Shown: in pieces, positions 42,001 to 51,193 of the stretch | Position numbering within the stretch: position 1 is the stretch's first letter | Layout of the letters: the number at the start of each line of letters is the position of its first letter | DNA from: Verrucosispora sp. NA02020 | GTDB taxonomy: Bacteria; Actinomycetota; Actinomycetes; Mycobacteriales; Micromonosporaceae | NCBI RefSeq assembly: GCF_013364215.1 | Contig: NZ_CP054923.1 | Span: 310,001 to 374,000 of the forward strand | DNA: 64,000 nt | Reading direction: 5' to 3' | The notes under the pieces: model-generated | The model's input: only the letters and a program-made list of their open reading frames with translations | What the model was told of the DNA's origin: nothing | Database searches by the model: none | Translations under genes and position numbers: made by a program

Positions 42001-44232
42001 TCAGTCGTCCATCCAGTCCAGCCGGCGACCGCCCCGCTCCTGTCCCGGGCCGTCCGGCCGACCGCGACCGCTCTGCGCCGGATCGCTGTGGTAGCCGCCA
42101 CCCTGTTGCTGCTGCTCGTAGTCGTTGTCGTAGCCACCGCGCTGGCGTGGCGGTTCCTGGCCGTAGCCGCCGCCCTGGCCGTAGCCGCCCTGCTCGTAGG
42201 CGTTGTCGTAGCCGCCGCGCTGCTGCGGTGGTTCCTGGCCGTAGCCGCCGCCCTGGCCGTAGCCACCCGGGGCGTAACCGGTGGGCTCGTTGTAGTTGTC
42301 GTAGCCGCCGCGCTGCTGCGGTGGTTCCTGGCCGTAACCGGCGCCCTGGCCGTAGCCGCCGGTCGGCTCCGCGCCGTGACCGTAGCCGCCGGTCGGCTCA
42401 CCCCGGCCGTAGCCACGGGTGGCGTCGCCGCCCTGACCGTAACCGCCGGTCGGGTCTTCCTGGCCGTAGCCCCGGGGGGTGTCACCGCCGCCCTGGCCGT
42501 AACCGCCGGGCCCGCCCTGGCCGTAACCGCCGGTCGGGTCGCCCTGGCCGTAGCCTCGGGTGGCGTCGCCGCCCTGGCCGTAGCCACCGGGCTCGCCCTG
42601 GCCGTAGCCGGCACCACCGGGCTCGCCGCGACCGTAGCCACCAGGCTCGGGCTGGCCGTAACCCTGGCCGCCCTCCGGCTGGTAGACGCCGGTCGCGTAC
42701 GGGTCGGCAGGCGCCGGGTAACGGGTGTCGTCGCCCTGGTAGCGGCCGGTCGGCTCGTCGTACCGCTCGCCGTAGCCGGCGGCACCACCGGCACCGGCCG
42801 GCGGGTACTCCGACCCACTGCCGCCCGCGCCGTAGTCACGACTGCCGTAGCCGCCACCCGAGGACGGGCTGGTGCCGTAGCCCCCGCCCGAGGAGGGTGC
42901 GTTGCCGTAGCCACCACCGGAGGACGGGGCGTTGCCGTAGCCCGGACCGCCGCCGTAGCCGCCGCCCTGCTCGTCGCCGTAACCGCCCGACCATGCCTGC
43001 TGCCCCGAACCGCCCGCCGCGCCGTACGGCTGCGGAGGCGCACCGTACGGGTCCGGCGGGACGTCGTCGACCACCGGCTGGTGCATCATCGTCGGCGCGT
43101 TGGCCAGGCCCGGACCGCCCACCATGGTCGGATCCGGAGCGGAGCCGACCCGGTTCACCACCCGGGTCTGGTCGTCCGCCCCGGCGAACGAGCCACGGGC
43201 TGCGGGAACCGCACCGGCCGGTGCCCCGGCGACGGGCTCACCGTCGGGATCGGGGTCCTCGTTCTCCTTGCGCTTCATCCAGAGCAGCACGATCGTGCCG
43301 ACACCGATCGCCACGAAGAGCCCGCCGAGCAGGATCAGCAGCCAGTTGCCGAAGCCGCCGGAGCTCTCGTTGCCGGCCGGGGCCTGGGCGGCGGGAGCGT
43401 CGCCGGGAGGCGCGTCCGTCTCGTCGGTGGCGTCGTCCGCGAACGGGTCCTCGGTCGGCTCCGCCGACACACTCTCCGAGGGGGTGGCGCTCGGGCTGGC
43501 CGAGGTCTCGATGGCGAGGGTGATCCGTCGCCCGGTGATCTGCTGGCCGGCGTTGGCGGTGAAGCTCACCGTGGCCCGGATGTCGTCCTTGCTCGCGCCG
43601 ATGTCGACCCGGCCGGGCGCGATCGGGTTGCCGCTGTTGCCGGTGAAGCGGAAGTTGCCGTTGCCGTCGCTGGTGGTGTCCCGCTGACGGCCGGCGCTGT
43701 CCACCAGCAGCACGTACGCGTTCGGCACCCCGTCACCGGAGCGCGCCACGACCTTGCCCGCGATGGAGCGCACTGTCTGCGGCGCCTGGGAGGTGGGCGC
43801 GGGGTTGGGCCCGCGCACCGTCATGTCGCGCTCGTCGCCGCCCTGGTCGCCGCCGGCCCGGGCGGAGACCCGCACCTTGCCGGAACGCTCCTGACCGGCC
43901 GCCACGTCGCCCGCGACCAGGTTGACCGTGATCGAGACCTCTTCGTTGGGCCCGACCACGCGCGCGGGGATGTTGCAGTCGCCCTGGCAGCTCAGCCCGT
44001 TGAAGACGTTGACGGAGATGTTGAACGGAGTCGGCAGCTCGTTGTTGTTCTTGACGCGGAACGTCATCGACGTCTGCTGTCCGGACTGGAGAGTGCCGTT
44101 CGGCAGGTTGGTGATCTGGACGTCCGGGTTCGCGGCGAGTGCGGGTGTGGCGGGGACGGCGAGCAGGGCACCGACAATCAGCGCCACGACCACACCGGCC
44201 CGCTTTTGCCAGGCTCGTCGGTGTGTTGACAC
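42001..44232 (-). CDS. membrane protein with Gly/Tyr/Gln-rich cytoplasmic tail
   Basis: The 743-aa protein has a signal peptide (residues about 10-34, VVVALIVGALLAVPATPALA) and an extracytoplasmic CARDB-like beta domain (FRVKNNNELPTPFNISVNVF). A carboxypeptidase-regulatory-like domain (IAGKVVARSGDGVPNAYVLL) and an acidic Pro-rich linker follow. One membrane helix lies near residue 310 (WLLILLGGLFVAIGVGTIVL), then MKRKENEDPD. After this stop-transfer the tail of about 400 residues is cytoplasmic, and most of it is a low-complexity repeat of GGYGQGG, GYGQEPPQQRGGYDN and related units. Such sequence is disordered and prone to phase separation. The start GTG at 44232 has GGAAGG at correct spacing. 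Function unknown; possibly a cell-surface scaffold. Confidence 0.72.
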   Translation of the reverse strand: MSTHRRAWQKRAGVVVALIVGALLAVPATPALAANPDVQITNLPNGTLQSGQQTSMTFRVKNNNELPTPFNISVNVFNGLSCQGDCNIPARVVGPNEEVSITVNLVAGDVAAGQERSGKVRVSARAGGDQGGDERDMTVRGPNPAPTSQAPQTVRSIAGKVVARSGDGVPNAYVLLVDSAGRQRDTTSDGNGNFRFTGNSGNPIAPGRVDIGASKDDIRATVSFTANAGQQITGRRITLAIETSASPSATPSESVSAEPTEDPFADDATDETDAPPGDAPAAQAPAGNESSGGFGNWLLILLGGLFVAIGVGTIVLLWMKRKENEDPDPDGEPVAGAPAGAVPAARGSFAGADDQTRVVNRVGSAPDPTMVGGPGLANAPTMMHQPVVDDVPPDPYGAPPQPYGAAGGSGQQAWSGGYGDEQGGGYGGGPGYGNAPSSGGGYGNAPSSGGGYGTSPSSGGGYGSRDYGAGGSGSEYPPAGAGGAAGYGERYDEPTGRYQGDDTRYPAPADPYATGVYQPEGGQGYGQPEPGGYGRGEPGGAGYGQGEPGGYGQGGDATRGYGQGDPTGGYGQGGPGGYGQGGGDTPRGYGQEDPTGGYGQGGDATRGYGRGEPTGGYGHGAEPTGGYGQGAGYGQEPPQQRGGYDNYNEPTGYAPGGYGQGGGYGQEPPQQRGGYDNAYEQGGYGQGGGYGQEPPRQRGGYDNDYEQQQQGGGYHSDPAQSGRGRPDGPGQERGGRRLDWMDD

Positions 44233-44391
44233 GTCCACCGCCTTCCGGACTGACCTCCTCGTACCGGCGAGCGCCGGCCGAAGGAACATCACGGTACGAA
44301 TACGCCGTCGGCAACTATGCCTTGTCGGGTCGGATCGGCGCGACCCAGGGCCATCGTGACGCGCCGGGCGACCGCGCCGTATCGTCCCGTC

Positions 44392-44754
44392 GTGTCCTCT
44401 CCGTACATTAAGTCCGCTGCGGTGGCCGCAGTGTTGTCGGCGCTCGACGAGGGGCGCGCGCCCGAACGGCCGGTGCTTCGTGCGGCGGTCAGGGCCCTAC
44501 TGGCCACCCTCGCGGAGCGTGCCCCCGGCCGATCGGTGGAGGTGCGTGTCCCACCTTACGGTGCAGTTCAGTGCGTTCCGGGGCCACGACACACCCGCGG
44601 TACTCCGCCGAACACGGTGGAGATGGATCCGCAGACATGGGTCCTTCTCGCCACCGGACGGCTCGACTGGGAGTGGGTCGTCACGGAGGGTCGCGTACGG
44701 GCGAGTGGCGCGCGAGCGGATCTGTCCGCGTACCTGCCGCTCGAACTGGAGTGA
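44392..44754 (+). CDS. sterol-carrier-family small protein
   Basis: The 120-aa protein ([20 protein letters not shown] to SAYLPLELE) resembles the short bacterial sterol-carrier-like family near purF in many actinobacteria. It has a [20 protein letters not shown] strand region and a C-terminal [20 protein letters not shown] helix-sheet. Its biochemical role is not known. The GTG at 44392 is supported by homologue-like length. Upstream the divergent membrane-protein gene begins 160 bp away. Confidence 0.6.
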   Translation: MSSPYIKSAAVAAVLSALDEGRAPERPVLRAAVRALLATLAERAPGRSVEVRVPPYGAVQCVPGPRHTRGTPPNTVEMDPQTWVLLATGRLDWEWVVTEGRVRASGARADLSAYLPLELE

Positions 44755-44818
44755 CGCGTGTGGCGCGATGACACTACGCCGCATCAGTGTGACTGTATGT
44801 GGCGACATGGATTCGCGT

Positions 44819-44841
44819 ACACTGTCAGGCGACGACAGTGT
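44819..44841. promoter_or_regulatory. perfect palindrome in the purF leader
   Basis: ACACTGTC-aggcgac-GACAGTGT has perfect 8-bp arms and ends 76 bp before the purF start. It could be an operator for a dimeric regulator or a hairpin in the leader RNA. Confidence 0.5.
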
Positions 44842-44917
44842 GGTTCCGGCCGATGCAGCGCGGAGCGGCCCCGGTGGCTCCGACAGGCCAGTCCAGACCA
44901 GCAAGAGGGAGCGGCAG

Positions 44918-46471
44918 GTGCCCCGAGGCGACGGCCGGCTGAGCCACGACCTTGATCCCCAACGACCAGGCCCCCAGGACGCGTGTGGCGTCTTCGGTGT
45001 CTGGGCGCCGGGGGAAGAGGTCGCCAACCTGACCTACTTCGGGCTGTACGCGTTGCAGCACCGTGGGCAGGAAGCGGCCGGGATAGCGGTCAGCGACGGC
45101 TCCGGCGTGGTGGTTTACAAGGATCTCGGCCTGGTCGCCCAGGTCTTCGACGAGCCGACGTTGGCGAGCCTGCGCGGGCACGTCGCCATCGGCCACACCC
45201 GATACTCGACCACCGGTGCCTCGACCTGGGAGAACGCCCAGCCGACCATCCGGGCCACCAGCTCGGGCACCACGATCGCGCTGGCGCACAACGGCAACCT
45301 GGTCAACACCGCCGATCTCCAGCGTGAGGTCGCCGAGCGTGGCCTGGGCACCGACGGCTCGACCAACGACACCTCGCTGGTCACCATGCTGCTGGCCAGT
45401 CGCCCGGATCTCTCCGTCGAGGCCGCCGCGCTGGAGGTGCTGCCGCAGTTGCGGGGCGCGTTCAGCTTCGCCTTCATGGACGAGACCACGCTGTACGCCG
45501 CCCGGGACCCGCACGGCGTGCGTCCGCTGGTGCTCGGCCGCCTGGAGCGGGGCTGGGTGGTGGCCAGCGAGACGGCGGCGCTGGACATCGTCGGCGCGAG
45601 CGTGGTCCGCGAGGTCGAGCCCGGTGAGTTGATCGCGATCGACGCCGAGGGGCTGCGCTCCAACCGGTTCGCCGCGCCCGAGCCCAAGGGCTGTCTCTTC
45701 GAGTACGTCTACATCGCCCGCCCGGACGCCACCATCGCCGGACGCAACGTGCACTCGGCACGGGTGCAGATCGGCCGCCAGTTGGCCAAGGAGCACCCGG
45801 TCGAGGCGGACATGGTCATCCCGGTGCCCGAGTCGGGCACGCCGGCCGCCATCGGCTACGCCGAGGAGTCCGGCATCACCTACGGCGCCGGCCTGATGAA
45901 GAACCCGTACGTCGGTCGTACCTTCATCCAGCCGTCGCAGACCCTGCGTCAACTCGGCATCCGACTCAAGCTCAACCCGCTGCGCGAGAACGTACGCGGC
46001 AAGCGCCTGGTCGTGGTCGACGACTCGATCGTGCGGGGTAACACCCAGCGCGCGATCGTCCGGATGCTCCGCGAGGCCGGCGCGGTGGAGGTGCACGTCC
46101 GCATCTCCTCACCGCCGGTCTCCTGGCCCTGTTTCTACGGCATCGACTTCGCCACCCGCGCCGAGCTGCTCGCCAACGGCCTCGACAACGAGGGCATCCG
46201 GCGTTCCATCGGCGCTGACACGTTGGGCTACGTCTCGCTGCCCGGTCTGATCGCCGCGACCGAGCAGCCGAAGACCCGGCTGTGCCGGGCCTGCTTCGAC
46301 GGGGAGTACCCGATCGAGTTGCCCGTCGGGAACCTGATCGGCAAGCACGTGCTCGAAGGGATCAGCCGCCGGGTCGCGAACCGCGTCGACGACGACGTCG
46401 ACACCGGTGAGCAGGCCGGCACGACGCCCCGCACCGACGTGACGATGTCGGCGACCACACACCGCCCGTAG
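44918..46471 (+). CDS. purF: amidophosphoribosyltransferase
   Basis: PurF carries out the first step of purine synthesis, making phosphoribosylamine from PRPP and glutamine. The 517-aa precursor has a 22-residue propeptide before the nucleophile Cys23 in QDACGVFGVWAPGEEVANLT. It has the glutaminase core GHTRYSTTGAS and ALAHNGNLVNT, and the PRPP-binding motif RLVVVDDSIVRGNTQRAIVR. Three cysteine-containing segments (FEYVYIARPD before, SWPCFYGIDF, TRLCRACFDGEYPI) suggest an iron-sulfur cluster as in B. subtilis PurF. The GTG at 44918 follows AAGAGGGAG. purM follows 64 bp later. Confidence 0.95.
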   Translation: MPRGDGRLSHDLDPQRPGPQDACGVFGVWAPGEEVANLTYFGLYALQHRGQEAAGIAVSDGSGVVVYKDLGLVAQVFDEPTLASLRGHVAIGHTRYSTTGASTWENAQPTIRATSSGTTIALAHNGNLVNTADLQREVAERGLGTDGSTNDTSLVTMLLASRPDLSVEAAALEVLPQLRGAFSFAFMDETTLYAARDPHGVRPLVLGRLERGWVVASETAALDIVGASVVREVEPGELIAIDAEGLRSNRFAAPEPKGCLFEYVYIARPDATIAGRNVHSARVQIGRQLAKEHPVEADMVIPVPESGTPAAIGYAEESGITYGAGLMKNPYVGRTFIQPSQTLRQLGIRLKLNPLRENVRGKRLVVVDDSIVRGNTQRAIVRMLREAGAVEVHVRISSPPVSWPCFYGIDFATRAELLANGLDNEGIRRSIGADTLGYVSLPGLIAATEQPKTRLCRACFDGEYPIELPVGNLIGKHVLEGISRRVANRVDDDVDTGEQAGTTPRTDVTMSATTHRP

Positions 46472-46535
46472 CACCATCCGGCTGCGGCGCCGGTCACCGC
46501 CGACGCGGCCGCCGAGAACCACTAAGGGGAGAACC

Positions 46536-47687
46536 GTGACGCACGTGTCCGAGCGCAGCGGCGCAGGAAGCAGCCCGACCGGCGGCGGCGACCGTCAGTC
46601 CTGGACGGCCGGCACCGGCCGCCCCGCTCGCAAACGTTCCGTCTCGTACGCGGACGCCGGCGTGTCGATCGAGGCGGGCGACCGCGCGGTCGAGCTGCTC
46701 AAGTCCAAGGTCAAGCAGACCCGACGGCCGGAGGTGATGGGCGACCTCGGCGGCTTCGCCGGCCTGTTCCGGCTGGACACCACGAAGTACAAGAACCCGA
46801 TCCTGGCCTCCTCCACGGACGGCGTCGGCACCAAGCTGGTGATCGCGCAGCAGCTGGACATCCACGACACGGTCGGCATCGACCTGGTCGCGATGGTCGT
46901 CGACGACCTGGTGGCCTGCGGCGCCGAGCCGCTGTTCCTGCTGGACTACATCGCCACCGGTGAGGTCGTGCCGGACCGGGTCGCCGAGATCGGCGCCGGT
47001 ATCGCCGACGGTTGCCGGTACGCGGGCTGCGCGCTGCTCGGTGGGGAGACCGCCGAGCACCCGGGTGTGCTCCGCCCCGACGAGTACGACATCTCGGCCA
47101 CCGGCGTGGGCGTGGTGGAGGAGAGCGAACTCCTCAGCCCGGAGCGGGTCGAGGTGGGTGACGTGGTGATCGCCATGCGCTCGTCCGGCCTGCACTCCAA
47201 CGGCTACTCCCTGGTCCGGCACGTGCTGCTGGGCGCCGGCCGGATGCGGCTGGACGTGGTGATTGACGACTTCGGCCGGCAGCGCACCCTCGGCGAGGAG
47301 CTGCTGACCCCGACCAAGATCTACGCGCAGGACTGCCTCAAGCTGATCGCCGAGGCGGAGGTGCGGTCGCTGGCCCACGTCACCGGCGGTGGCATCCCCG
47401 GCAACCTGGTGCGCATCCTGCCCGAGCACGTGGACGCGGTGGTCAACCGCTCCACCTGGAAGCCGCAACCGATCTTCGACCTGATCCAGTCCAAGGGGCG
47501 GATCGACGACCCGGAGATGGAGGCGACCTTCAACATGGGCGTCGGCATGTTCGCGATCGTCTCGGCCGAGGACGCCGACCGCGCGCTGGCCACGCTGACC
47601 GGTCGCGGGGTGGACGCGTGGCAGGCCGGCGAGATCATCGAGGGCACCGGTGAGGTGCAGATGATCGGACAGCACACTCGCGGCTGA
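46536..47687 (+). CDS. purM: phosphoribosylformylglycinamidine cyclo-ligase (AIR synthetase)
   Basis: PurM closes the imidazole ring of AIR from FGAM and ATP. The 383-aa protein has a 30-residue N-terminal extension and then YADAGVSIEAGDRAVELLKS. ATP-binding and dimer motifs follow: LASSTDGVGTKLVIAQQLDI, IGIDLVAMVVDDL-type sequence, GGETAEHPGVLRPDEYDI and HVTGGGIPGNLVRILPEHVD. The start is GTG at 46536 after AAGGGGAGAACC. It belongs to the purF-purM unit and probably shares its regulation. Confidence 0.95.
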   Translation: MTHVSERSGAGSSPTGGGDRQSWTAGTGRPARKRSVSYADAGVSIEAGDRAVELLKSKVKQTRRPEVMGDLGGFAGLFRLDTTKYKNPILASSTDGVGTKLVIAQQLDIHDTVGIDLVAMVVDDLVACGAEPLFLLDYIATGEVVPDRVAEIGAGIADGCRYAGCALLGGETAEHPGVLRPDEYDISATGVGVVEESELLSPERVEVGDVVIAMRSSGLHSNGYSLVRHVLLGAGRMRLDVVIDDFGRQRTLGEELLTPTKIYAQDCLKLIAEAEVRSLAHVTGGGIPGNLVRILPEHVDAVVNRSTWKPQPIFDLIQSKGRIDDPEMEATFNMGVGMFAIVSAEDADRALATLTGRGVDAWQAGEIIEGTGEVQMIGQHTRG

Positions 47688-47848
47688 TCATCTGACACCG
47701 ATCGTCCAACCACCTGGTCAGGGGTTCACCCAAGTGGCCGTCGCGGCCTAGCCTTAGAGGCTGCTTCGCCTTTGAGGCGCTGCTTCGGAAGCTGTGGGTG
47801 CGCCAGTGCCGTGGTGTGCCCGGTAGCCGTCAACCGGTGAGGAGGGCG

Positions 47849-48997
47849 ATGGCTGCACGGGGACGGTCGTTGCGGGGGATGCGGGGTCTGGCCGGCGTCC
47901 CGTCGTACGTCGTGATGCAGCCCACCACCCTCTGCAATCTGGATTGCGCGTACTGCTATCTGCCGTTGCGCGCGGCGGACCGGCGGATGCCGGTGGCGGT
48001 GGCGGAGGCGGTGGCCGCCTCGGTGAACCCGTGGGCCGCCTCCGGGCGGTTCTCGGTGGTCTGGCACGGCGGGGAGCCGCTCGCGGCGGGCCGGGAGCGA
48101 CTGGCGGCGCTGATGGCGCCGTTCGCCGCCGAGGTGGAACACCATGTGCAGACCAACGCCACGCTGATCGACGACGCGTGGTGCGAGTTCTTCGTGACGC
48201 ACCGGATCCGCGTCAGCGTCAGCGTGGACGGGCCCCGGGCGCGTAACGGGGACCGGGTCACCCGGGCCGGTCATCCGGCGTACGACCGGATCGTGCGGGG
48301 TGTGGCGACGTTGCGCCGGCACGACCTGCCGTTCTCGGCGCTGGCCGTGGTGAACGACCCGTCGCCGGAGCGGGCGGCGGAGTTGTACGCCTACTTCCTC
48401 GACCTCGGGTGCGAGGTGCTCGGGGTCAACATCGAGGAGACCGAGGGCGTCAACACCCGTGACAACGCTCACGACGCCGCCGCGGTGACCGGTTTCTGGG
48501 CCGAGCTGGTCGCGGCCTGGCGACGCGAGCCACGGATCCACCTGCGGGAGGTCGAGTGGTCGCTGCGGTACGCCGCCGCGGTCCTGGACGGCACGGCGGA
48601 CGACCTGTTGCCGGCCAGTCTCGACCCGATCCCCACCGTGGCGCACGACGGCGCGGTGGTCGTGCTCTCACCGGAGCTGGCCGGATTCACCGATCCGCGC
48701 CACGGCGACTTCAGCAGCGGGAACGTCCTGGCCACACCGTTGCACTCGATTCTCGCCGGTGCGGCCGGCACGGGCTGGGTCGGTGAGTTCCTGAGCGGGG
48801 TGGAGGCCTGCCGCTCGTCCTGCCCGTACTTCGGTTTCTGTGGCGGAGGCCACGCGGCCAACCGCTACTTCGAGCTGGGCCGTTTCGACGGTACGGAGAC
48901 CGAGCACTGCCGCAACAGCAAGATCCGCCTACTGGAGGGAGTGTTGGATCATGCCCGAGACCACAGGTCACCGGGAGCCCGAGCGGGTGACGGGTAA
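47849..48997 (+). CDS. radical SAM/SPASM peptide maturase (AmcB-like)
   Basis: The 382-aa enzyme has the radical SAM cluster motif CNLDCAYC at residues 29-36, then VVWHGGEPLAAG and the SAM-binding strands VQTNATLIDD and VSVSVDGPRARN. A C-terminal SPASM region has spaced cysteines (CRSSCPYFGFCGGGHAANRY, then TEHCRNSK). It matches the family of cyclophane-forming maturases (rSAM/SPASM, the AmcB and triceptide group) that link an aromatic ring carbon to the beta-carbon of a residue two positions on. The precursor gene overlaps its end by 47 nt. Start ATG with GAGGAGGGCG upstream. Confidence 0.8.
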   Translation: MAARGRSLRGMRGLAGVPSYVVMQPTTLCNLDCAYCYLPLRAADRRMPVAVAEAVAASVNPWAASGRFSVVWHGGEPLAAGRERLAALMAPFAAEVEHHVQTNATLIDDAWCEFFVTHRIRVSVSVDGPRARNGDRVTRAGHPAYDRIVRGVATLRRHDLPFSALAVVNDPSPERAAELYAYFLDLGCEVLGVNIEETEGVNTRDNAHDAAAVTGFWAELVAAWRREPRIHLREVEWSLRYAAAVLDGTADDLLPASLDPIPTVAHDGAVVVLSPELAGFTDPRHGDFSSGNVLATPLHSILAGAAGTGWVGEFLSGVEACRSSCPYFGFCGGGHAANRYFELGRFDGTETEHCRNSKIRLLEGVLDHARDHRSPGARAGDG

Positions 48998-49187
48998 CGA
49001 GGCCGACCGGGTCACCGACCGGGTGCGGGAGGCCGCTGCCGGGCTCACCGCACTGCTCCAGGAGGCGGAGGCCGCACGACGGCTACGAGCGGAGGTGACG
49101 GGCGGCGACGGGGCGAGCGCGGTCTGCGCCTGGAACCACTTCGAGAACATCCCGACGTTCTACAACTGGAACAACCGGCCTCGCTGA
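48951..49187 (+). CDS. RiPP precursor peptide with aromatic-x-Asn core (AmcA-like)
   Basis: The 78-aa peptide has an acidic, helical leader (residues about 1-55, including GLTALLQEAEAARRLRAEVT) and a C-terminal core CAWNHFENIPTFYNWNNRPR (59-78). The core contains three aromatic-x-Asn units, F64-E-N66, F70-Y-N72 and W73-N-N75, plus W61-N-H63. These are the sites at which three-residue cyclophanes form in this RiPP class. It overlaps the maturase gene, so the two are translated together. No protease or exporter is adjacent. The final product would be a multi-ring peptide. GGAGGG lies 12 nt before the ATG. Confidence 0.8.
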   Translation: MPETTGHREPERVTGNEADRVTDRVREAAAGLTALLQEAEAARRLRAEVTGGDGASAVCAWNHFENIPTFYNWNNRPR

Positions 49188-49201
49188 CCGGCCGGAGTCG
49201 A

Positions 49202-49244
49202 GGGCCCGCCACGTTCCCGGATTACCTCCGGGCGTGGCAGGCCC
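49202..49244 (+). terminator. hairpin after the RiPP precursor gene
   Basis: The outer arms gggcccgccacg and cgtggcaggccc pair with one mismatch, and inner arms cccgg / ccggg extend the stem. It ends the amcB-amcA-like unit. Confidence 0.75.
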
Positions 49245-49329
49245 TTGAGCGTCGGGTGGTACGCCGCCGCGTGCCGGGCACATACGTGAGCACGCGGGGA
49301 GTTACCGCGTGCTCGGATGTGACCGGGGG

Positions 49330-49539
49330 TCAGCGGGTGGGACGGACCCAGGTGTCCGGGTCGTCCTCGGCGTGGTCCTCATCATCGTCGACGTACTCTT
49401 TGTCGTCGTCGAAATGGTGGTCCGACTTGCCGCTGCCGCCGAGTTCTCGCTGCAAGGCGGCGAGGTCGGTGTTCGGGGAGTGATACTTCAGCTCCCGGGC
49501 CACCTTTGTCTGCTTGGCCTTAGCACGGCCGCGCCCCAT
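49330..49539 (-). CDS. DUF3073-family small protein
   Basis: The 69-aa protein starts MGRGRAKAKQTKVARELKY, the highly conserved actinobacterial DUF3073 beginning. It ends in a very acidic segment (FDDDKEYVDDDEDHAEDD). It is a basic/acidic two-part, probably disordered protein with no known role. The ATG at 49539 is fixed by the family start. Confidence 0.85.
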   Translation of the reverse strand: MGRGRAKAKQTKVARELKYHSPNTDLAALQRELGGSGKSDHHFDDDKEYVDDDEDHAEDDPDTWVRPTR

Positions 49540-49836
49540 GGCTCGACCCCCTCGCACAGAATGCGGGGCAGCCCGAAGGCGGGCCCCGATGACGTCAGGC
49601 ATCTCTCGTGGCTCTTACGGTACATGGGGATGCCACCGTTCGGCACCTCGGGTTACCGCTGACCGCCGCCGCGCGTGGCGGTCAACCGGTCGTCACCCAT
49701 TGTACCCGGTAAGGAGCGATGCCGGGAACGGTCCTGACACGGGGTAAAACTCCATGAACGCGTCGTATTTTCAGTTTAGCCGGATGCGCCCGTTAAGGGC
49801 GGGAGCAACGCGGCCCGCCCTCAACGTACGGCGAGG

Positions 49837-50919
49837 TCACCGCAGGTGGATCGCGCGCAGCCGGCCGATGTCGGCCATCCGCCGCTCCGCCAGCCGGTCG
49901 GCCGCCACGGCGGGCGGGACACCGTCGGTGTCGGCGAGCCGGAGGATCTCCCGCGTGGTGTCGAAGATGCGGGTCGCCCGCAGCTTGGCGCGGTCGAAGT
50001 CGAAGCCCTCGATCTCGTCCGCGACCTGGATCACACCACCGGCGTTCACCACGTAGTCCGGCGCGTAGAGGATGCCCCGGTCGGCGAGCAGCTTCTCCAC
50101 GCCCGAGTGGGCGAGCTGGTTGTTCGCCGCACCGGCGACCACCTTCGCCCGCAGCGCGCCGACCGTGTCGTCGTCCAGGGCGCCGCCCAGGGCGCAGGGC
50201 GCGTACACGTCGATGTCGGCGGCGGCCAGCGCGGACGCGTCCTCGACGAGCGTCACCTCGGGGTGGGTGGTCCGCGCCCAGTCCAGCGCGCGGGGGCTCA
50301 CGTCGGTGGCCACCACCTCGGCGCCGTCCTCCAGCAGGTGACCGACCAGGTACTTGCCGACCTTGCCCAGGCCGGCCACACCGACCCGCCTGCCGTGCAG
50401 CGTGGGGACCCCCCAGACGTGCTCGGCCGCCGCGCGCATGCCCTGGAAGACGCCCCAGGCGGTGAGGATCGAGGAATCGCCGGCGCCGCCGTGCTCGACA
50501 CTGCGGCCCGTGACGTACCGCGTCTCGCGGGCGATGACGTCCATGTCCGGCACGTACGTGCCGACGTCGCAGGCGGTGTAGTAGCGCCCGCTCAGCGACT
50601 CCACGAAGCGGCCGTACGCGCGCAGCAGCGCCTCGCTCTTGATCTGCTCGGGGTCACCCCAGATGACCGCCTTGCCGCCACCCAGGTCCAGCCCGGCGAG
50701 AGCGTTCTTGTACGCCATGCCGCGGGACAGGTCGAGCACGTCGGCGAGGGCGGCCTCCTCGCTCGCGTACGGGTAGAAGCGGGTGCCACCCAGCGCCGGG
50801 CCGAGCGCGGTGGAGTAGATCCCGATGATCGCCTTCAGGCCGGTCTGCTTGTCCTGGCAGAACACGACCTGCTCGTGGCCCGTGGATCCCGGGTCGTCGG
50901 AAGTGGCGAATACGCCCAT
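49837..50919 (-). CDS. vdh: valine (Leu/Phe/Val) dehydrogenase
   Basis: The 360-aa NAD-dependent amino-acid dehydrogenase deaminates branched-chain amino acids to 2-oxo acids. The catalytic Lys is in [20 protein letters not shown], preceded by the glycine-rich [14 protein letters not shown]. The Rossmann segment is [20 protein letters not shown], and the later signature is [20 protein letters not shown]. It supplies building blocks for branched fatty acids and polyketides in actinomycetes. Start ATG at 50919. It is divergent from the next gene across 274 bp. Confidence 0.9.
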   Translation of the reverse strand: MGVFATSDDPGSTGHEQVVFCQDKQTGLKAIIGIYSTALGPALGGTRFYPYASEEAALADVLDLSRGMAYKNALAGLDLGGGKAVIWGDPEQIKSEALLRAYGRFVESLSGRYYTACDVGTYVPDMDVIARETRYVTGRSVEHGGAGDSSILTAWGVFQGMRAAAEHVWGVPTLHGRRVGVAGLGKVGKYLVGHLLEDGAEVVATDVSPRALDWARTTHPEVTLVEDASALAAADIDVYAPCALGGALDDDTVGALRAKVVAGAANNQLAHSGVEKLLADRGILYAPDYVVNAGGVIQVADEIEGFDFDRAKLRATRIFDTTREILRLADTDGVPPAVAADRLAERRMADIGRLRAIHLR

Positions 50920-51193
50920 GACTGGCTCCTGTGTCGGCGGGCGTCCTTGTGGGACGCGGACCTCGGTCGAGCCGGCGGGGATGCTGCCGGTGGTGCGAGC
51001 CTAGTATCGACGGGCGCTCCCCGGCCCCTCCCGGGCGTCCACGTCCCGCCCAGCGGGCGTACGCACCGGGCGTCCCGACGCCCGCGCCGTAGGGCGCGAC
51101 GAGGGCGCCGGACCCCCGTTTCGGCTCGCCACGCGGTACCGGCCGGGTGACGCCGAGCAACGCTCGGCTTGCCGTTCGTGGGAGGATCGCGCC

